Of a stretch of DNA of 64,000 nucleotides, positions 33,752-47,500 are shown piece after piece. This DNA comes from Symbiodinium natans (taxonomy: Eukaryota > Sar > Dinophyceae > Suessiales > Symbiodiniaceae), in contig CAJNDS010002157.1 in NCBI GenBank assembly GCA_905221605.1, positions 526,501 to 590,500 on the forward strand. Reading direction: 5' to 3'. Made by a program: the position numbers and the translations under genes. Each line of letters starts with the position of its first letter. Position 1 is the first letter of the stretch. The notes below the pieces were generated by a model. That model searched no databases. It was given only the letters and a program-made list of their open reading frames with translations, and had not been told where the DNA came from.

Positions 33752-36700
33752 GGTTCAGGGTTCAGGGTTCAGGGTTCAGGGTTCAGGGTTCAGGGTTTAG
33801 GGTTTGAAAGAAACTTTTCGAGGCTTGCGCAGCATCTGCACATTGTTACGCATGTTTCCGAATCCTCCTGAACCTCTCCCCGAATGTCCCATGGGCCATG
33901 TCTCACTTTGCTGGCCTAAAGTCACACACACTCTCCACCTTTGCCACTCATTTCAACGACGTGTCGCCCTCATCTACAGCGGAAGACTACAGCACTCCAT
34001 CAAAGCAGGCTCAGAAACCAAATCAACAATTTGGGCTTCGGCCTTCGGGAACCAGCACCCTCCCAGAAGTTCCTTTAAGTGCAAAACTGTCCTGGCCATG
34101 TACCCGCATCGTAGATGCTTAGCCGAAGGGAATACACAGGGCTTGTTCGACGATTTGGGGCATTATGTTGATGGTAGAGCACTAGCAGTTTCGTGTGCCA
34201 GTATAATGGGCCCACAATTCCCGAGATTAAGGTTTCTGGTTCAGGCTTCCCACAACGTAACGACTAAGGGCTCGTAGGGGTTAGGCGTCGAAGATAGGGG
34301 TCTTCGTCATTAGAAGAGGGTTTGGGGGGGGGGGGGGTATAGTGTAGTTACAAAGGGACCAGAAGGGAATACTATTAGTGGTTATTCCCTGCCCTAGAAC
34401 ATATCTTCTTGGACGGAGGCAAGCCGCACCATTCAGGAAGAGAATGATGCCAATCACGCAGCTCGTGAGCTGTTGCATGGTGTCCTGCCCCCTAAAACCT
34501 AAACCCTATAAACTCTAAGCCCTAAACCGAATTCAACGAGTCGAACAGATCCCCCCCCAAAAAAAAGTCACCGAATTTAACGGGATGCCCTAAGCCTACA
34601 CCCTAAAGCCTTTTGACATCCAGGTCTCTAAAACTGCCAGCCGGGTTAGATGTACAGTTAGTGACGTTAGTGAGATACCCTCAACCCAAAAAAACTAAAC
34701 CCTAAAGCCTAAACCCTACATAAACCCTGAACCCTAAACCCTAATTCTCGAAACAACAGAGTTGCCTGTTAACGAGAAAGCTTGAGGTTGAACCTAGCGG
34801 CACTGGCTGATTCAAGGTGGCAGGCCCTTGGGGTGCAGGACCCTTAACCATAAAGGTTTAGGGCTTAGGGTTTAGGGCTCAGGGGTTTTTAGGGTTTAGG
34901 GTTTAGGGTTTAGGGTTTGGGGTTTGGGGTTTGGGGTTTAGGGCTTCTTCTATGCAAGACGAGTAACCGGGATCTCAGGAGTCGGGGGTGCTTTGAAGAT
35001 GGCTTCGTCGGATTTTTTTGTGCGGACATCCGCTTGGAACCCCCTTGGGTTTAGGGTTTAGGGTTAGGATGAGGGTCTAGGAGTCGACCCTGGAAAAAGT
35101 ATAGACGTTTTAGGTAGAAGTAGGTATAATAGGAGCCCCGAAACCAAAAACAACATTGTTAAAGTACTCCAAACCCGGTAGACTGAATTGGTAGCCCAGT
35201 GACCATATTATGATACGGGCACCCTGTTTCCGGCTGGTTACTTTACAAGGGCACCCTGAACCCCCCAAAAAAGTAGACCGACAGCACTGGGCTAGCAGGA
35301 ACTACAGGCACCCTAAACCCTGAACCCTAAACCCTAAAGCCTACAGCCTAAACCCTTTTGCAACCAGGTCTCTGCAGCCAGCCGAAACCCTCAAGCCTAA
35401 AACCTAAAACCTTAACCCTAAAGCCTAAAGCCTAAACCCCAAACCCCAAACCCCAAACCCTAAACCCTAAACCCTAAACCCTAAACCCTAAACCCTAAAC
35501 CCTAAACCCTTTCCCTCCGGCCCGCCTTGCCCAGGTCGGGTGCGAAGGCTCCCAGGATGGCCATCATCAGGATGAGGCAGAAACCTGAGAGCTGAAGGCT
35601 TAGGGGGTTGTTCTGCCCCTTGTGGAGTTCTGTAGGGTTTAGGGTTTAGGGTTTAGGGTTTAGGGTTTAGGGTTTAGGGGTGTGGGGTTTGGGGTTTAGG
35701 GTTTAGGGTTTGGGGTTTAGGGTTGGGGGGGTTTAGGGTTTAGGGTTGGGGCGGTTTGGGGGGTTTGGGGGGTTTAAGAGGGGCTCTGGGGGAGTTTAGA
35801 GGGGTGTTAAAGGGGTCTGAGAGCTGAATGGGGTTTGAGGGGGGGTTGAGGAGGCTTAGGGGGGTGTAGAGGGGTTTGTTCTGCTTTTCTTGCACTGTGC
35901 GCCTGCAACAGTTTGGCTTGAAAGGCTACATGGATATTTCAAAAAATGGGGGGTATCACCTTTTTTAACACCAAAAAGAATAGAATCCCCTTAAAGGGAC
36001 ATCCCACAAAGGGTACCCCCTATTTTGGGAAACCCCCAATGTAGATGAAGCAGGGGTGGCGTCGCAGCGCGTAGGCTCAGGTGAGGGTTAAGGGGGTCCC
36101 TAACCCTATACTCTAAAGCCCTCCACAAATCCTTGAAAGCCCCAAACCCAACACCCCCCCCCCCCTTTTTTTTGCATCAGGCATGTTGGGTGCACACCCG
36201 AAAGCCCAGAAGCCTGGGCTTTAGGGCAAATTTGGGGTTTTGGGTTTGGGGTTTAGGGTTTACACCGAACTTCCTAAACTCTCCGGGGGCCCGAGCTGAT
36301 GGTCGCATCAAAGGCGTTGAGGGCTGGCAGCTTCCACGGCCAGGTCGTCAGCCTTTGGGGCTTGGGGGGTTTAGGGTGTAGCGTTTAGGGTTTAGGGCTA
36401 GGGTTTAGAGTTTGGGGCTTTTAGGGCTTAGGGCTTAGGGCTTAGAGCTTAGGGCTTAGGGCTTAGTATCTTGAATCATGAAGGAGCAGGAAAGGACTTT
36501 AAGGCTGCCGGGGTTCAGGGTTGCAGGGCTTTAAGCATTCGGGACTTCCAGTGTTGAGGGCTTGACCATGCTTTGTAGCTTCAGAGTTGGGGTGCACGGC
36601 CTTCGGCTTCAAGGCTGCAGGGGTTCCCCACCCCCATGCAGCACATGTCTAACCGATGCCAGGTAATGCTCAGGGATTTGGGTTTAGGGTTTAGGGTTTA

Positions 36701-39700
36701 GGGTTTAGGGTTTAGGGTTTAGGGTTTAGGGTTTAGGGCTACCAGGCAAGGAGCTGCACCACCATGTAAATCAGCATGACGGTCACGATGATCAGCATCT
36801 GCACGTAGGGGCTGTCGCCCGCGGCCACAATGGCAAGCGACAGCAGCAAGCCGCGAGGCATCCTGTTTCGCAACAGCATCTGAGGAATTGAATGAGAGCA
36901 ACTCTTGCTATCCTGAGCTGCAGGGCCCCCCGAGGTTTCATAGTCTTGGCTTCTCTGGTAAAGGAAAGAGCGGCTGGGCAGCAGCCAAGGCACATGAAGG
37001 TTCCATACCACCTTGGTGCATCATAGCTTTGTCCACTAGACACTCAGATGCCACCTAAACCCCAAACCCTATTCATAAACCCTTGCCTAAACCCTAAACC
37101 CTGAAGCCTCTAAACTCTAAGCATGATCACCGTCCTGCGGCACTTCCACCTGAAGCTCTCGCTTGCAGTACTCCAAACCCGAACCGCGCAAACCCTAAAC
37201 CCTAAACCCTAAACCCTAAGCCCTAAACCCTAAACCCTAAACCCTAAGCTCTTTCAAGGTCAAGGCGGCCAGTTGTCACTCCGGAAGCGGAAGAGCAGAA
37301 AGCGAGTCGCGGCAAGGAACCTGGATGGAAGTTTAGGGTTTAGGGTTTAGGGTTTTGGGTTTAGGGTTTAAACTTGCTGAGACACGGCCCGAACGGGTTC
37401 CCGCTCGGCATTGCTGCATGTAAGGGGCCATCCTCAACCCATGGTTTGCGACTGTCCAAACGCTAAACCCAAAACCCCTAAAGTCAAGGAACCAATCGGT
37501 TCAAAGGCGGTTATAGGATTCCGGGTATTAGGGTTGTTGGGCTGGGTGGGGGGGCGGGGTTATGCAGGGGCTTCAAGTTTTAAGGCTACGAGCAGCGGCA
37601 TGCATAGACATACGATATGCGTGCACATGAACATAGGTTGGTTATATGCGGTCGAATATGTCTACATGTAGGCACAAATTGAGCAATGTATGTACACATG
37701 TATGTATACACGCATACGTGCATGCATCATAGATCGCCGTCGTGTCGCTCGAATCACGCATCCTCATTCCTGTGCGAAGTTGCATAATCCCAAAAGGTCA
37801 GTGCTGCATTTCCGGCTTACTTTCAGGCTAGCGTTCTGTGTAGGAGCCCACTGCCACAACGTGCGCTCATGCTGCGGTTCAGGCCATGCAAGCCCGAAGG
37901 CCACTCAACCTAAACAGCCCAAACAAGCCGAAAACCTGAATGAGACAAGACGCAGGGCTAACCCTCTCTATCTCTCGCAGACTTGGGAAACCAGGGTTGA
38001 CCCGAAACCCTATAAGTCTCAGGGTTAACCCTAAACCCTAAACCCTAAACCCTAAACAGTTTCTAAGGGTTTATGTCTACTTCGCATCATCTGGAGCACC
38101 ATGCATCGCCCGCGGAGGCCCGTTTCGGTGCGATGACCTTTCGCGGGGCGCGTGCGCAGAAATGGTTTGGGGTTTAGGGTTTAGGATTTAGGGTTTGGGG
38201 TTTAGGGTTTTGGGTTTAGGGGCAGTTCTGAAGCACGCTTTCGAGACTGCTGATCTCCATTCTTGTCATAAGGTGCGGGATCAACTTTCTGTGGGGCCTT
38301 CTCCCTTGGGTTCTTGCATGGATAGCTCTGCACATGACAGGTTTAGGGTTTATAGGGTTTAGGGTTTAGGGTTTGGGGTTTAGGGTTTAGGGTTTAGGGT
38401 TTAGGGTTCAGGGTTTAGGGTTGGGGTTTAGAGTTTAGGGTTTAGGGTTTCGGGTTTAGGGCTTAGGTTTTAGGATTTTCTTTCTGAGCGATCCTGATGC
38501 CAACCACTGTGTTGAAACATTCAGCCCGCCAGCATTATGAAAGGCATGAGGGGCGCAGAAGAGGATTCTACCCAAAAGCAAATGACCCTAAACCCTAAAC
38601 CTCAGCTCACACAAAGAAACCAGGCGACTGTGGCGAAAATGGCCAGGGCATAGAAGCTGATCATGCCGCAAAGGACAAGCATGCCAGCGATGAACCTGAT
38701 CTTTTTTGCTTCAGCTTCGACTTGTTTTTTTTTTTTTTTTTGGGGGGGGGGGGAGGGGGGGTAGTCTGCTCACACCGCCTAGACCCTAGACCCCAAATCC
38801 GTCAGCTTTGCAAGCCTCGAGGTTGAGGGTTCAGGGTTTATAGGGTTCAGGGTTTAGGGTTTAGGGCGAGAAGGGGGCCTTTTTGTCGAGTCCTCCCATA
38901 GATTCATGAGCCCTGGCGGCTCGCTCAAGTACGACATTTTCCATGGCAAGCAAGCCCCATGTTGGGGGTTGGGTTTTGGGTTTGGGGTTTAGATTTAGGG
39001 TTCAGGGTCTTAGGGTATAGGGCTTAAGGGTTTTTAGGATTTTGGGGTTTGGGTTCTTTTTTTCAGTTGCGGGCTTGTGGCCCTCCCGAAGGTGTACCTG
39101 CGGCGCCCAGATGAGCTCCTGAATCCAATCTCAGTCCGTTCCTCTGCTTTAGGGCGGGGGGTTTAGGGTTTGGGGTTTAGGGTTTAGGGTTAGGGTTGAA
39201 ATTCTCGGGGGCCCTTCCCAACCAGGCGGCATGGGCGTGTGCTCGGCGCTCTCGAAGCAGAAAATGCCGTTGTGCTCCTCAAGAAACCACACACACGTCA
39301 CCCTAAACCCTAAACCCTAAACCCTAAACCCTAAACCCTAAACCCTAAACCCTAAACCCTGGTCGAAGCAAGCGCCGAACCCTAAACCCAGTGTTCCTGA
39401 CTCATCCTTACGACATGGCTTCTCTCGAGATCTCTTGAGCTGCTGGAAGACAACAATTGGCACCATGTGCACCCCAAGCATCTCCAAACACAATGTTTCT
39501 GAGGCATGCACCCTAAACTCTAACCCCTTTTGCATCCGGACTGGGATGTGGGCCCGGCTAGCTACAGAGCAATTAGACTGCTCAGGAACAAGGACCGTAC
39601 GTAGTTATCAGGAGAAAGGTGCGTAAACTGTAAAATCCTGAGCCCGAACCGTCCCCACATCATCAAAGAGGCTTATATGCTTCGCCAGCTGGCCTATGCA

Positions 39701-41572
39701 GTCGGGGTTGATGCGGGAGCCTTTTCAAACAGAACGCGTACTTGGGTAGTCGATCTCATGGTTCTAGAGGGAATTTAGGGAGACAAGCCTTGGTTTTTGG
39801 GTAGCTTCATGTTTTGCTTAATTCCATATGTAGGTCTTCGGCTCGCTGGCAGCTATAGAGGGACTATGTATGAGGGGACAGTATTAAAGGCTCATTCAGC
39901 TGCTAGCTTCTTTCCGTACTGTTGGTTAGCAGGGAATGGGGGAATGAGGTACCCTATAAAACCCCTTAAAGGGCATATAGAGCCCTAAACCCTAAACCCT
40001 AAACCCTAAACCCTAATTCCCTCATTCCCTCATTCCCTGCTAACAGACAGTCAGTTTCTGGCAGCATGCTGCACTTTTGCAACCCCCGCTCCAGCATCCC
40101 GCTTTTGCCATTCGGATGTGAGTAGCACCTCAGCTGTGAGAGTCCGGTCCTCGAACCCTAGGGTTTAGGGTTTAGGGTTTAGGGCTAAAACCCTAAGCCC
40201 TAAACCCTTTTGCCGCAGGCTTGTGGGTTCTCGCCTGGACAAGCCTGTTCATGTTCGCCAACAGGTGTAGGCGCACTACTAAGCTCCATAACCCTAAACC
40301 CTAAACCCTAAACCCTAAACCCTAAGCAGATTCTGAAACCAGCCCCTTGGACCAAAGCATCCCAGACACATAACCGGGGACAGCGCAATCTTGCTGTAGA
40401 TGGTGAAGCAGACCTGCACCACGACAGCAACCCCAGGCTGGATGATTCAGGGTTTAGGGTTTAGGGCTAGGGTTTAGGGTTTATAGTTTGGGGTTTAGGG
40501 TTTAGGGTTTAGGGTTATTCCTTTGAGGGCAGATGAGGCAGGCGGCAACAGCTGTCGTCCTGCCCCAGTCAGTACAGGGGCAGCCCCCGAAACAACCAGA
40601 AGCGCAACAGCACATCACTGAATATTCTGCCTCTGGGCCAGCTCATGCATTTGACAAGACAGCAAGACAAACAACTGGGCCGCTGTTCCGGAACTTTGAC
40701 AAGTACCGAACATTTTCACACTGACTCGAAACACTCGCTGGCAGTTTTGAGTAGCAGACAATTAGAGCAATGTGTCCTGAGGTGAGGTGCAGGCATGGGA
40801 TGGCATAGGAATAGAAACGCTATGAACCCTAAACCCTAAACCCTAAGCCCTAAGCCCTAAACCCTAAACCCTAAACCCTAAACCCTAAACCCTCAACGAG
40901 CCTGCATGAACTGGCCAAGGGTGCTCACCAGCTTCGCATTGTCGAAGTGCCACCTTGCCGGGAAGAGCTTGCTGAGGAAGCTGCAGATGATCAGCCACAC
41001 CAAGGCCTTGGAGGTGCGCTTTAAAAGCCTCTGAAAAATGGGCCCTTTAGGGTTTAGGGTTTAGGGTTTAGGGTTTAGGGTTTAGGGTTTAGGGTTTAGG
41101 GTTTAGGGTTTAGGGTCAATATGATCCTCTTAGACCCAATCAGGAAGAAACATGAGAAGTATCCCAGGGACCTGCCTAGAAGCGCAAGGCAGCATCACGG
41201 CCGTCATGTGGTAGCCTGCCACGGGTGAGCTGGAAACGCAGTCGAAACCCACCGCCTGCAAGTCCAAGGTGAAAACGCTCATCAAATCAAACATCCACTG
41301 CAGCTGCGAGGGCCATGAGAAGGAGATGTAGCCGACGATGCCGACGTTCTGAAGCATGCTGATGGTCATTGCAAGCGCACAGGACGTAGCCAACATGGTA
41401 GTGGCTTTGGCCGTCTGCTTCATGTTCATCATATAGTAAAGCGTTGGAACCGCAATGACACCCATCAGGCCCCCTGCCACCCAACCGAGAATGCTCATGG
41501 ACGTGCATTCCCCACAGGCATTTGAGTCCCATGCCTGGCCATCTGGGCATTGCGTGCAAGGCACACCCACTC
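33611..41572 (-). CDS. Gene B membrane region
   Basis: Exon 41184-41572 holds [18 protein letters not shown], membrane segment [16 protein letters not shown], the [17 protein letters not shown] segment and [20 protein letters not shown]. Further membrane exons follow: [113 protein letters not shown] and [17 protein letters not shown]. The shape is a many-pass membrane protein. The final exon boundary at about 33611 is uncertain. Confidence 0.72.
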
Positions 41573-44500
41573 CTTACTCCCTGTTCCCCTAGGAAGAAAA
41601 AAAGGATCCTTCTTGTTCATATATAAGAAAGCCCATAACCCAAAAAGGAAAAAGGATCCCTAACACTGATGGAGACTCGTCCTCCAAAGCACGTGCCTGG
41701 CAAGCCCCCGGGGCAGAACTCCACGGGAAGGCACTTGTAGACATCGAAGGGGGCACTCGGAGGTGTGAAGTAGCCGGGCTGCACCACCGCCGTCCGCCCT
41801 CCGTCACAAGTCAAGCCTGCCTTTGTAGCCCAGCAACCATATTAAAAATAAGGGCACCCCTTTTTTTAGGCCAGCTTATTTTACAAGGGAACAATAGGGG
41901 CACCCTTTTTTGGCTAGCTTATTTTACAAGGGAACCCATAAACCTCCCCAAAAAAAAGGGACAAAATGGTACCACTGGGCTGCCAAGCTGCAGAGCATGG
42001 TAGGCATGAGCCGGCCTCATACCGCGTGTTGCCAGAGCAAACCTTAGAGTAGCCCAGTAAACATCTTATAATAAGGGCACCCCTTTTTTTGATTGGTTAC
42101 TTTATAAGGGAACCAGAAGTAAACAAAGAGGGAAAAGGGAACCACTGGGCTACCAAGAAACGATGCATTGACCCTGGAACAACTCACCCTGGCATTGGCA
42201 TGCCTCGATGTCAATGGCGCCTGAGACTGCGGTCGTGCGCCCCGAAGGACATGCCTCACACACGCCAAGGCCCTTTTGGGATGCGTAGCGGCCGATCGGG
42301 CATTTCGTGCAGGACGTTGACTCCGTCTCGTTCGCGAAAAACCCCTGGCTGCACTGCTCACAGCCGTCTGCTCCAAGCACGTTGTTGTAGGTCCCCGGGG
42401 CACAAGGATAGCAAGCTGCCAGGCCCGACACGTTGGTGAAGGTGCCGACGTTGCATGGCTGGCATTCGAGCATCCCAGCTTCTGCATACTTGCCCTTCTC
42501 ACAGGCAATGCAGCCAAGCTGCACAGAGAAGACGGTCCCTGCCGGAGATCTAGATATGACACAAAAGCCCACGTACCAATGTTAGCCTTAACCTTGGCCA
42601 AGTCCCATACCAATCATCCAGAATCAACACGCACACAGGTACGGGCAGTAGGTACATGGAGGCACAGACGGGTATACGCATCGAGAGGCATCTTCGACAA
42701 AATCTTAGCCACTGCTACGGACACCAGTGAAAGATGTGAATAAACGATTGTGCAACTCCTGTGGCTTCAGCCTCAGCATTATATGTGTTTGACCCTAAAC
42801 CCTAAACCCTAAACCCTAAACCCTAAACGCTAAACCCTAAACGATTCGCAAACGGCATTGACAACGGTTCTTCCGATGATGGCAAATATCTGTTATTCTT
42901 GGGTCGCAGAGTAGGCATGATCAGCCTAACTTCTGCGTAAAGTTTGCTTCGGCTAGCCCTAAACCCTAAACCCTAAACCGTAAACCCTAAACCCTAAACC
43001 CTAAACCCTAAACCCAGATGTTCACAGCCGCAACATGCAAGGAGACCCGGGTTTACTTTTTTCATGGTTGTACGAACGCATTGAAGAAGGAAGCACGGCA
43101 ATCGACTCTTCAGAGGGGGTTATATATATATATATATATACATGTATGCATATAAGGGTTTAGGGTTTTGGGTTTAGGGTTATACGCACACACACACACA
43201 AACCGCATGGCTTTCGGTTATTCACTGGCAGCCCTAACCCCAGGAGGAAACTGATTCCGGACACTCTCTGGTGAACATTTAGAACGACACGATCAACTTT
43301 GGATTCTATCGTTGAGCGAGGCACCAAGCCTCACTCAGCATTCCGAGGCGTGGAGGGGAGTCTATTCAATGAAGACTGAAGCTGTATGGAATTCGAGCCT
43401 CTCAAGAAACTGATGGACATCACCCTGGAGTTGATTGTCGGCTATGAAGCGAATGACGAAGATTTGTTTGGCGTTGTGGAATTGTCTATGACTGTGCGTC
43501 TATACATGTACCTACATCTAGTTCGGCGGACATGCTGGAGTTTAAGAAGATGTTGTGCAATTCTGAGGACACATTGGATTTGCCTGTTTGCGATTCTGCC
43601 TTTTGCTTGGCTTTAATGCCCACTTTTGGCGATAAGGCGAGAAGAGGGTTTAGGGTTGAAGAAACAGACACACACACACACACACATGTACGCCACGGCG
43701 AGCACAATCCGTCCTTCGGGACACTGGGCAATCCGGTCCGACGGCACCCATGCAGCTCCCAAAGCACAAGTGCCGTCACTACAAGGAACGGACTTGCTGT
43801 CGTAGGGGCTCCAAACCACATCCTCAGCATCTTAGTTTCTAAGGATAGTTACATGGTCCCTTAGTATGGGTTTGGGGGTTTAGGGTTTAGGGTTTAGGGC
43901 TTAAGGCTCAGGGTATTGGGCCCCAGAGACCATAACATGGGCCTGCGCATCTTAGTTTTGGGAAGGCAGCAGTTTGCAGTAAGGCCAAATGGCTCATGTC
44001 CCACAACACCCAGCACTCGTGGCAAGTGGCAAGAATAAACCCTAAACCCTAAACCCTAAACCGACTGCTAAGAGAACATCCAAGGAGTCCGCGAGCCACA
44101 GGATGCCAGCGCTGGACCGCTGCGCCAGGTCGGTGAACTCATTGCCGGGTCCGCCAGTGATCTGGCCTAGGATGGCTCGTAAACCCTAAACCCTAAACCC
44201 TAAACCCTAAACCCGAAACCCTAAACCCTAAACCCTCAACCCTATCCGAAATGTGAGGGTTTCGGGTTCAGGGCGAATATGATCCTCTTGCACCCGAAGC
44301 GCTCCAAGGCATTCCTCCGCCCCTCCCCCCCCCCTCCCCCTACCCCGTGGCTGCTTGAAACTGGCTAAACCCTAAACCCTAAACCCTAAACCCTTTTACA
44401 GGCTTCCGATGCAGGCCTGCACCCACTCCGCACCCCAAGGCAGCCCCTGTGTCTATGTTTTGGCCTGTGCCGAAACCTGGAAACCCTAAACCCTAAACCC

Positions 44501-47500
44501 TATAAACCCTAAACCCTAAACCCCAAACCCCAAACCCTAAACCCTAAACCCCTAAAGCCCTAAAACCCTAAAACCCCAAAACCCTAAAGCCCTAAACGAA
44601 CATCTCCCATGATGGCTCGAGTGGCGGATGAGCTGCACCCCATCACGATCGCCAAAGGAAGGCGGGATGGTGGTCGGCTCGATACTGTTGAACTGCCGGA
44701 CACGCCCTGTCAAGCCCAAGTAGTCTTTCCCCAAGGACATCTCCTTAGTAGCGCAGTATCCACCTTATACCTAGTAATCCCCTCTTTTGGATTTTGGCTA
44801 CCATAGCAGGGAGCCTTGAACAAAAAAACAAGGCCAAAACGGGACCTCTGGGCTACCAAGTCTCATACAAGGCCGTCCGGGAAGCTGCTGTTCCGAGCTC
44901 GGAGAGTGAATGGTTCTGGTCGATCAAGTAGGTATGCAGGAGGGAGGTCAAGTGCCAAAGCCCATCGTAAAAGTAGCCGGTCCACACATAATCCTTGTCG
45001 ACTCTTTATTTAAATAAAACATGTGGGAATTCGGTACCCTGTGCCAATCCCTAAAAGGGTAATGTAAGGGGATATAAGGTACCCATAAGGGTACCCTCAT
45101 TCCCTACTCGGAACCAAGAATCACAAGCGCCACGTCCATTGGCAAATGCCTGGCACTGAGTGTTGTAGTAGTTGGAGATATCAGCCAACCTGGTGGTTTC
45201 CGAAAAAGTGGTGGGAATCCCTTTCCGGTTAAGGATTTATAGGATTTATTCTCTTTTTTGGGACAGAGCGGGTGGGGGGGGGGGAGGGACAATCAGGGGT
45301 ACGCCCTACTTTGGGTTTAGGGCTTACATTGGGGAATGCCCACCTGGCCTAGTGCCAGACAGCCCGTGGATCTCGTTCGTGCTCTGGATCGGCGATCGAC
45401 CGCTGATCATCAAACCTCCAGAGCGGGTTTCGGGTTTTTTGGGGGTGTTGGGAACCCCAAACCCTAAACCCTAAACCCTGAACCCTGAACCCTGAACCCT
45501 AATCCCTAAACCCTTTTTGATAAACCCTAAACCCTAAACCCTAAACCCAAATTTATAGAGTGTAGGTGAGGACGCCTCCGGAGACCCTGGCCAGCTGTTC
45601 AGCCGTGCAGGGGCATTCCTTGGAGTCTGCATGTGACTTCAGTTTAGGGTTGAGGGTTTCGGGTTTCGGGCTTAGGGCTCAGGGTTCACGGCTTAGGGTT
45701 TAGCTCGTGCCGAAGGTTATAAGCATAAGGTTCAAGTTGTCTTGGGTTCAGGGTTTGGGGTATAGGGCCTAGGTTTATAGGTTTTAGGGCTCAGGGTTGA
45801 GGAGCTGACTAGGGTTTCGAGGTCTACGCTTCAGGCCTACAGCCTAAACCCTAAGCGCTGAACCCTGAATCCAAAATCCTAACCCTAAACCCTAAACTAA
45901 GGCAAACATTCGGAAATGTCTCCACTAAAGTGGTCTAGGTCGAGGCAAAATATAACGAACCCTAAAACCCTAACCCTAAACCCTAAACCCTAAAGCTAAA
46001 CCCGACAGTCCAGTCTTATCCGGGGGGCCGGTGTTCCAGCCATGATGGTCGTGAGATTGTTGACCCAGTTGCCAAATGCCGCGATGAACCACACGTAGTC
46101 CTGACGAGCCCGGGGAAGCCACCTAAACCCCAAGAGATCGAGACAGGGTTTAGGGTTTAGGGTTTTGTTTGCCACCTGTCTAGCCATGCTCCACGGGGCA
46201 ACTGAAGAGGGACAGGGTTTAGGGATGTTAGGGTTTGGGGTAAATCGTGCTCCCCCTAGCATGCCAATATAGTAGCAAAGTCCTGAGCATGTGAATTGCC
46301 CTACTCTCAGAAAACCCCATGTGAGATCTTCCTACGGCGGTCCGGTGGGAGCATGTCGCGCAAATAGAACTGGCACAGGACCCACATGCCGATGTACTCT
46401 GGGAGGACCATCATGTTAATTCGTGAGTCACGTAGCCTTGGTAGCCCAGTAACCATACTCTGATCAGGGCACCCTTTTTTGGGGTCGGTTACTCCTACAG
46501 GGTAGAGTTATAAGGGCCCTAAATTGGGTTATAAGGACCCTAAGTTAGGTTATAAGTCCCTCTCTGCAGTTCGTATAGTAAGGGGGCCCCACCCTGTAAA
46601 CGAACCTTGAAGCAAACAAAAAGGAAAAGGGTACCAACTGGGCTACCAGGTAGCTTAACCTCATCCGCTGCACTTTGAGCGTCCGCAAGGGTGTTGACCG
46701 TTCCTTGTTCATGGTTGGGATAGCACGAAAACCTAAATTTCTATTCCTTATTGAGTTTAAGTACCCCTAAACCCTAAACCCTAAACCCTCAACCCAAATG
46801 TAAAATGCTAGCCCACCGTGACAAGGGTCGGTCGAGCAAGACCGTCCAATCGTAGGCTCCTGCATCCAAGTCCCGTTGGATGAGCTCGAGGAAGAATGCC
46901 TCTTAGAGGGACTAAAGTGAGGGGGTTTAGGGTTTAGGGTTTAGGGTTAAGGAGGGACCCTTGTAAGGGACCTTAGATAGATTCATGTAGCGGTTACATG
47001 GGTTATAGAGGGGGATAAGACTAAGGGTCCATTCTAGGTTTAGGGTCTAGGGTTGGGATATACTAACAGCCCTTAATACAAAAAGCAATCGGGGGTGCTG
47101 CAATCCCTATCAAAAAACTGTTGGCATAATAAGGAACATCCCAACTTTAGGGTTTAGGGCTAAGGGTTGAGGGTTTAGGGTTTAGGGCCTTCGCACCGGC
47201 GGTATAGAAAGGCCCGTCCATGACGCCCACGCGCTTCCAAGAGAACATCTTGAACACCTGGATCAAGTCTCAGGTTTCAAGGCACTCAACAAAAGGGTGG
47301 TGTTACCCTTAGGCCCTAAACCCTAAACCCTAAACCCTAAACCCTAAACCCCAGTTGATAGCTGCCCACCTCATAGATGGCCGTGACCTTGAAGCGGTCG
47401 GAGGGAGTCATCCGAGTGAAGTACCTTGCCGTGCTTGCAAGCCCTGAAGTACATTCCTAACCAGAATTAGGGTTTAGGGTTTAGGGTTTAGGATTTAGGG

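Noticed and set aside
33804-34277. A 157-codon plus-strand frame
   Set aside because: No protein-like motif, flanked by repeat arrays, and on the opposite strand from gene B exons just beyond it; no evidence beyond length.
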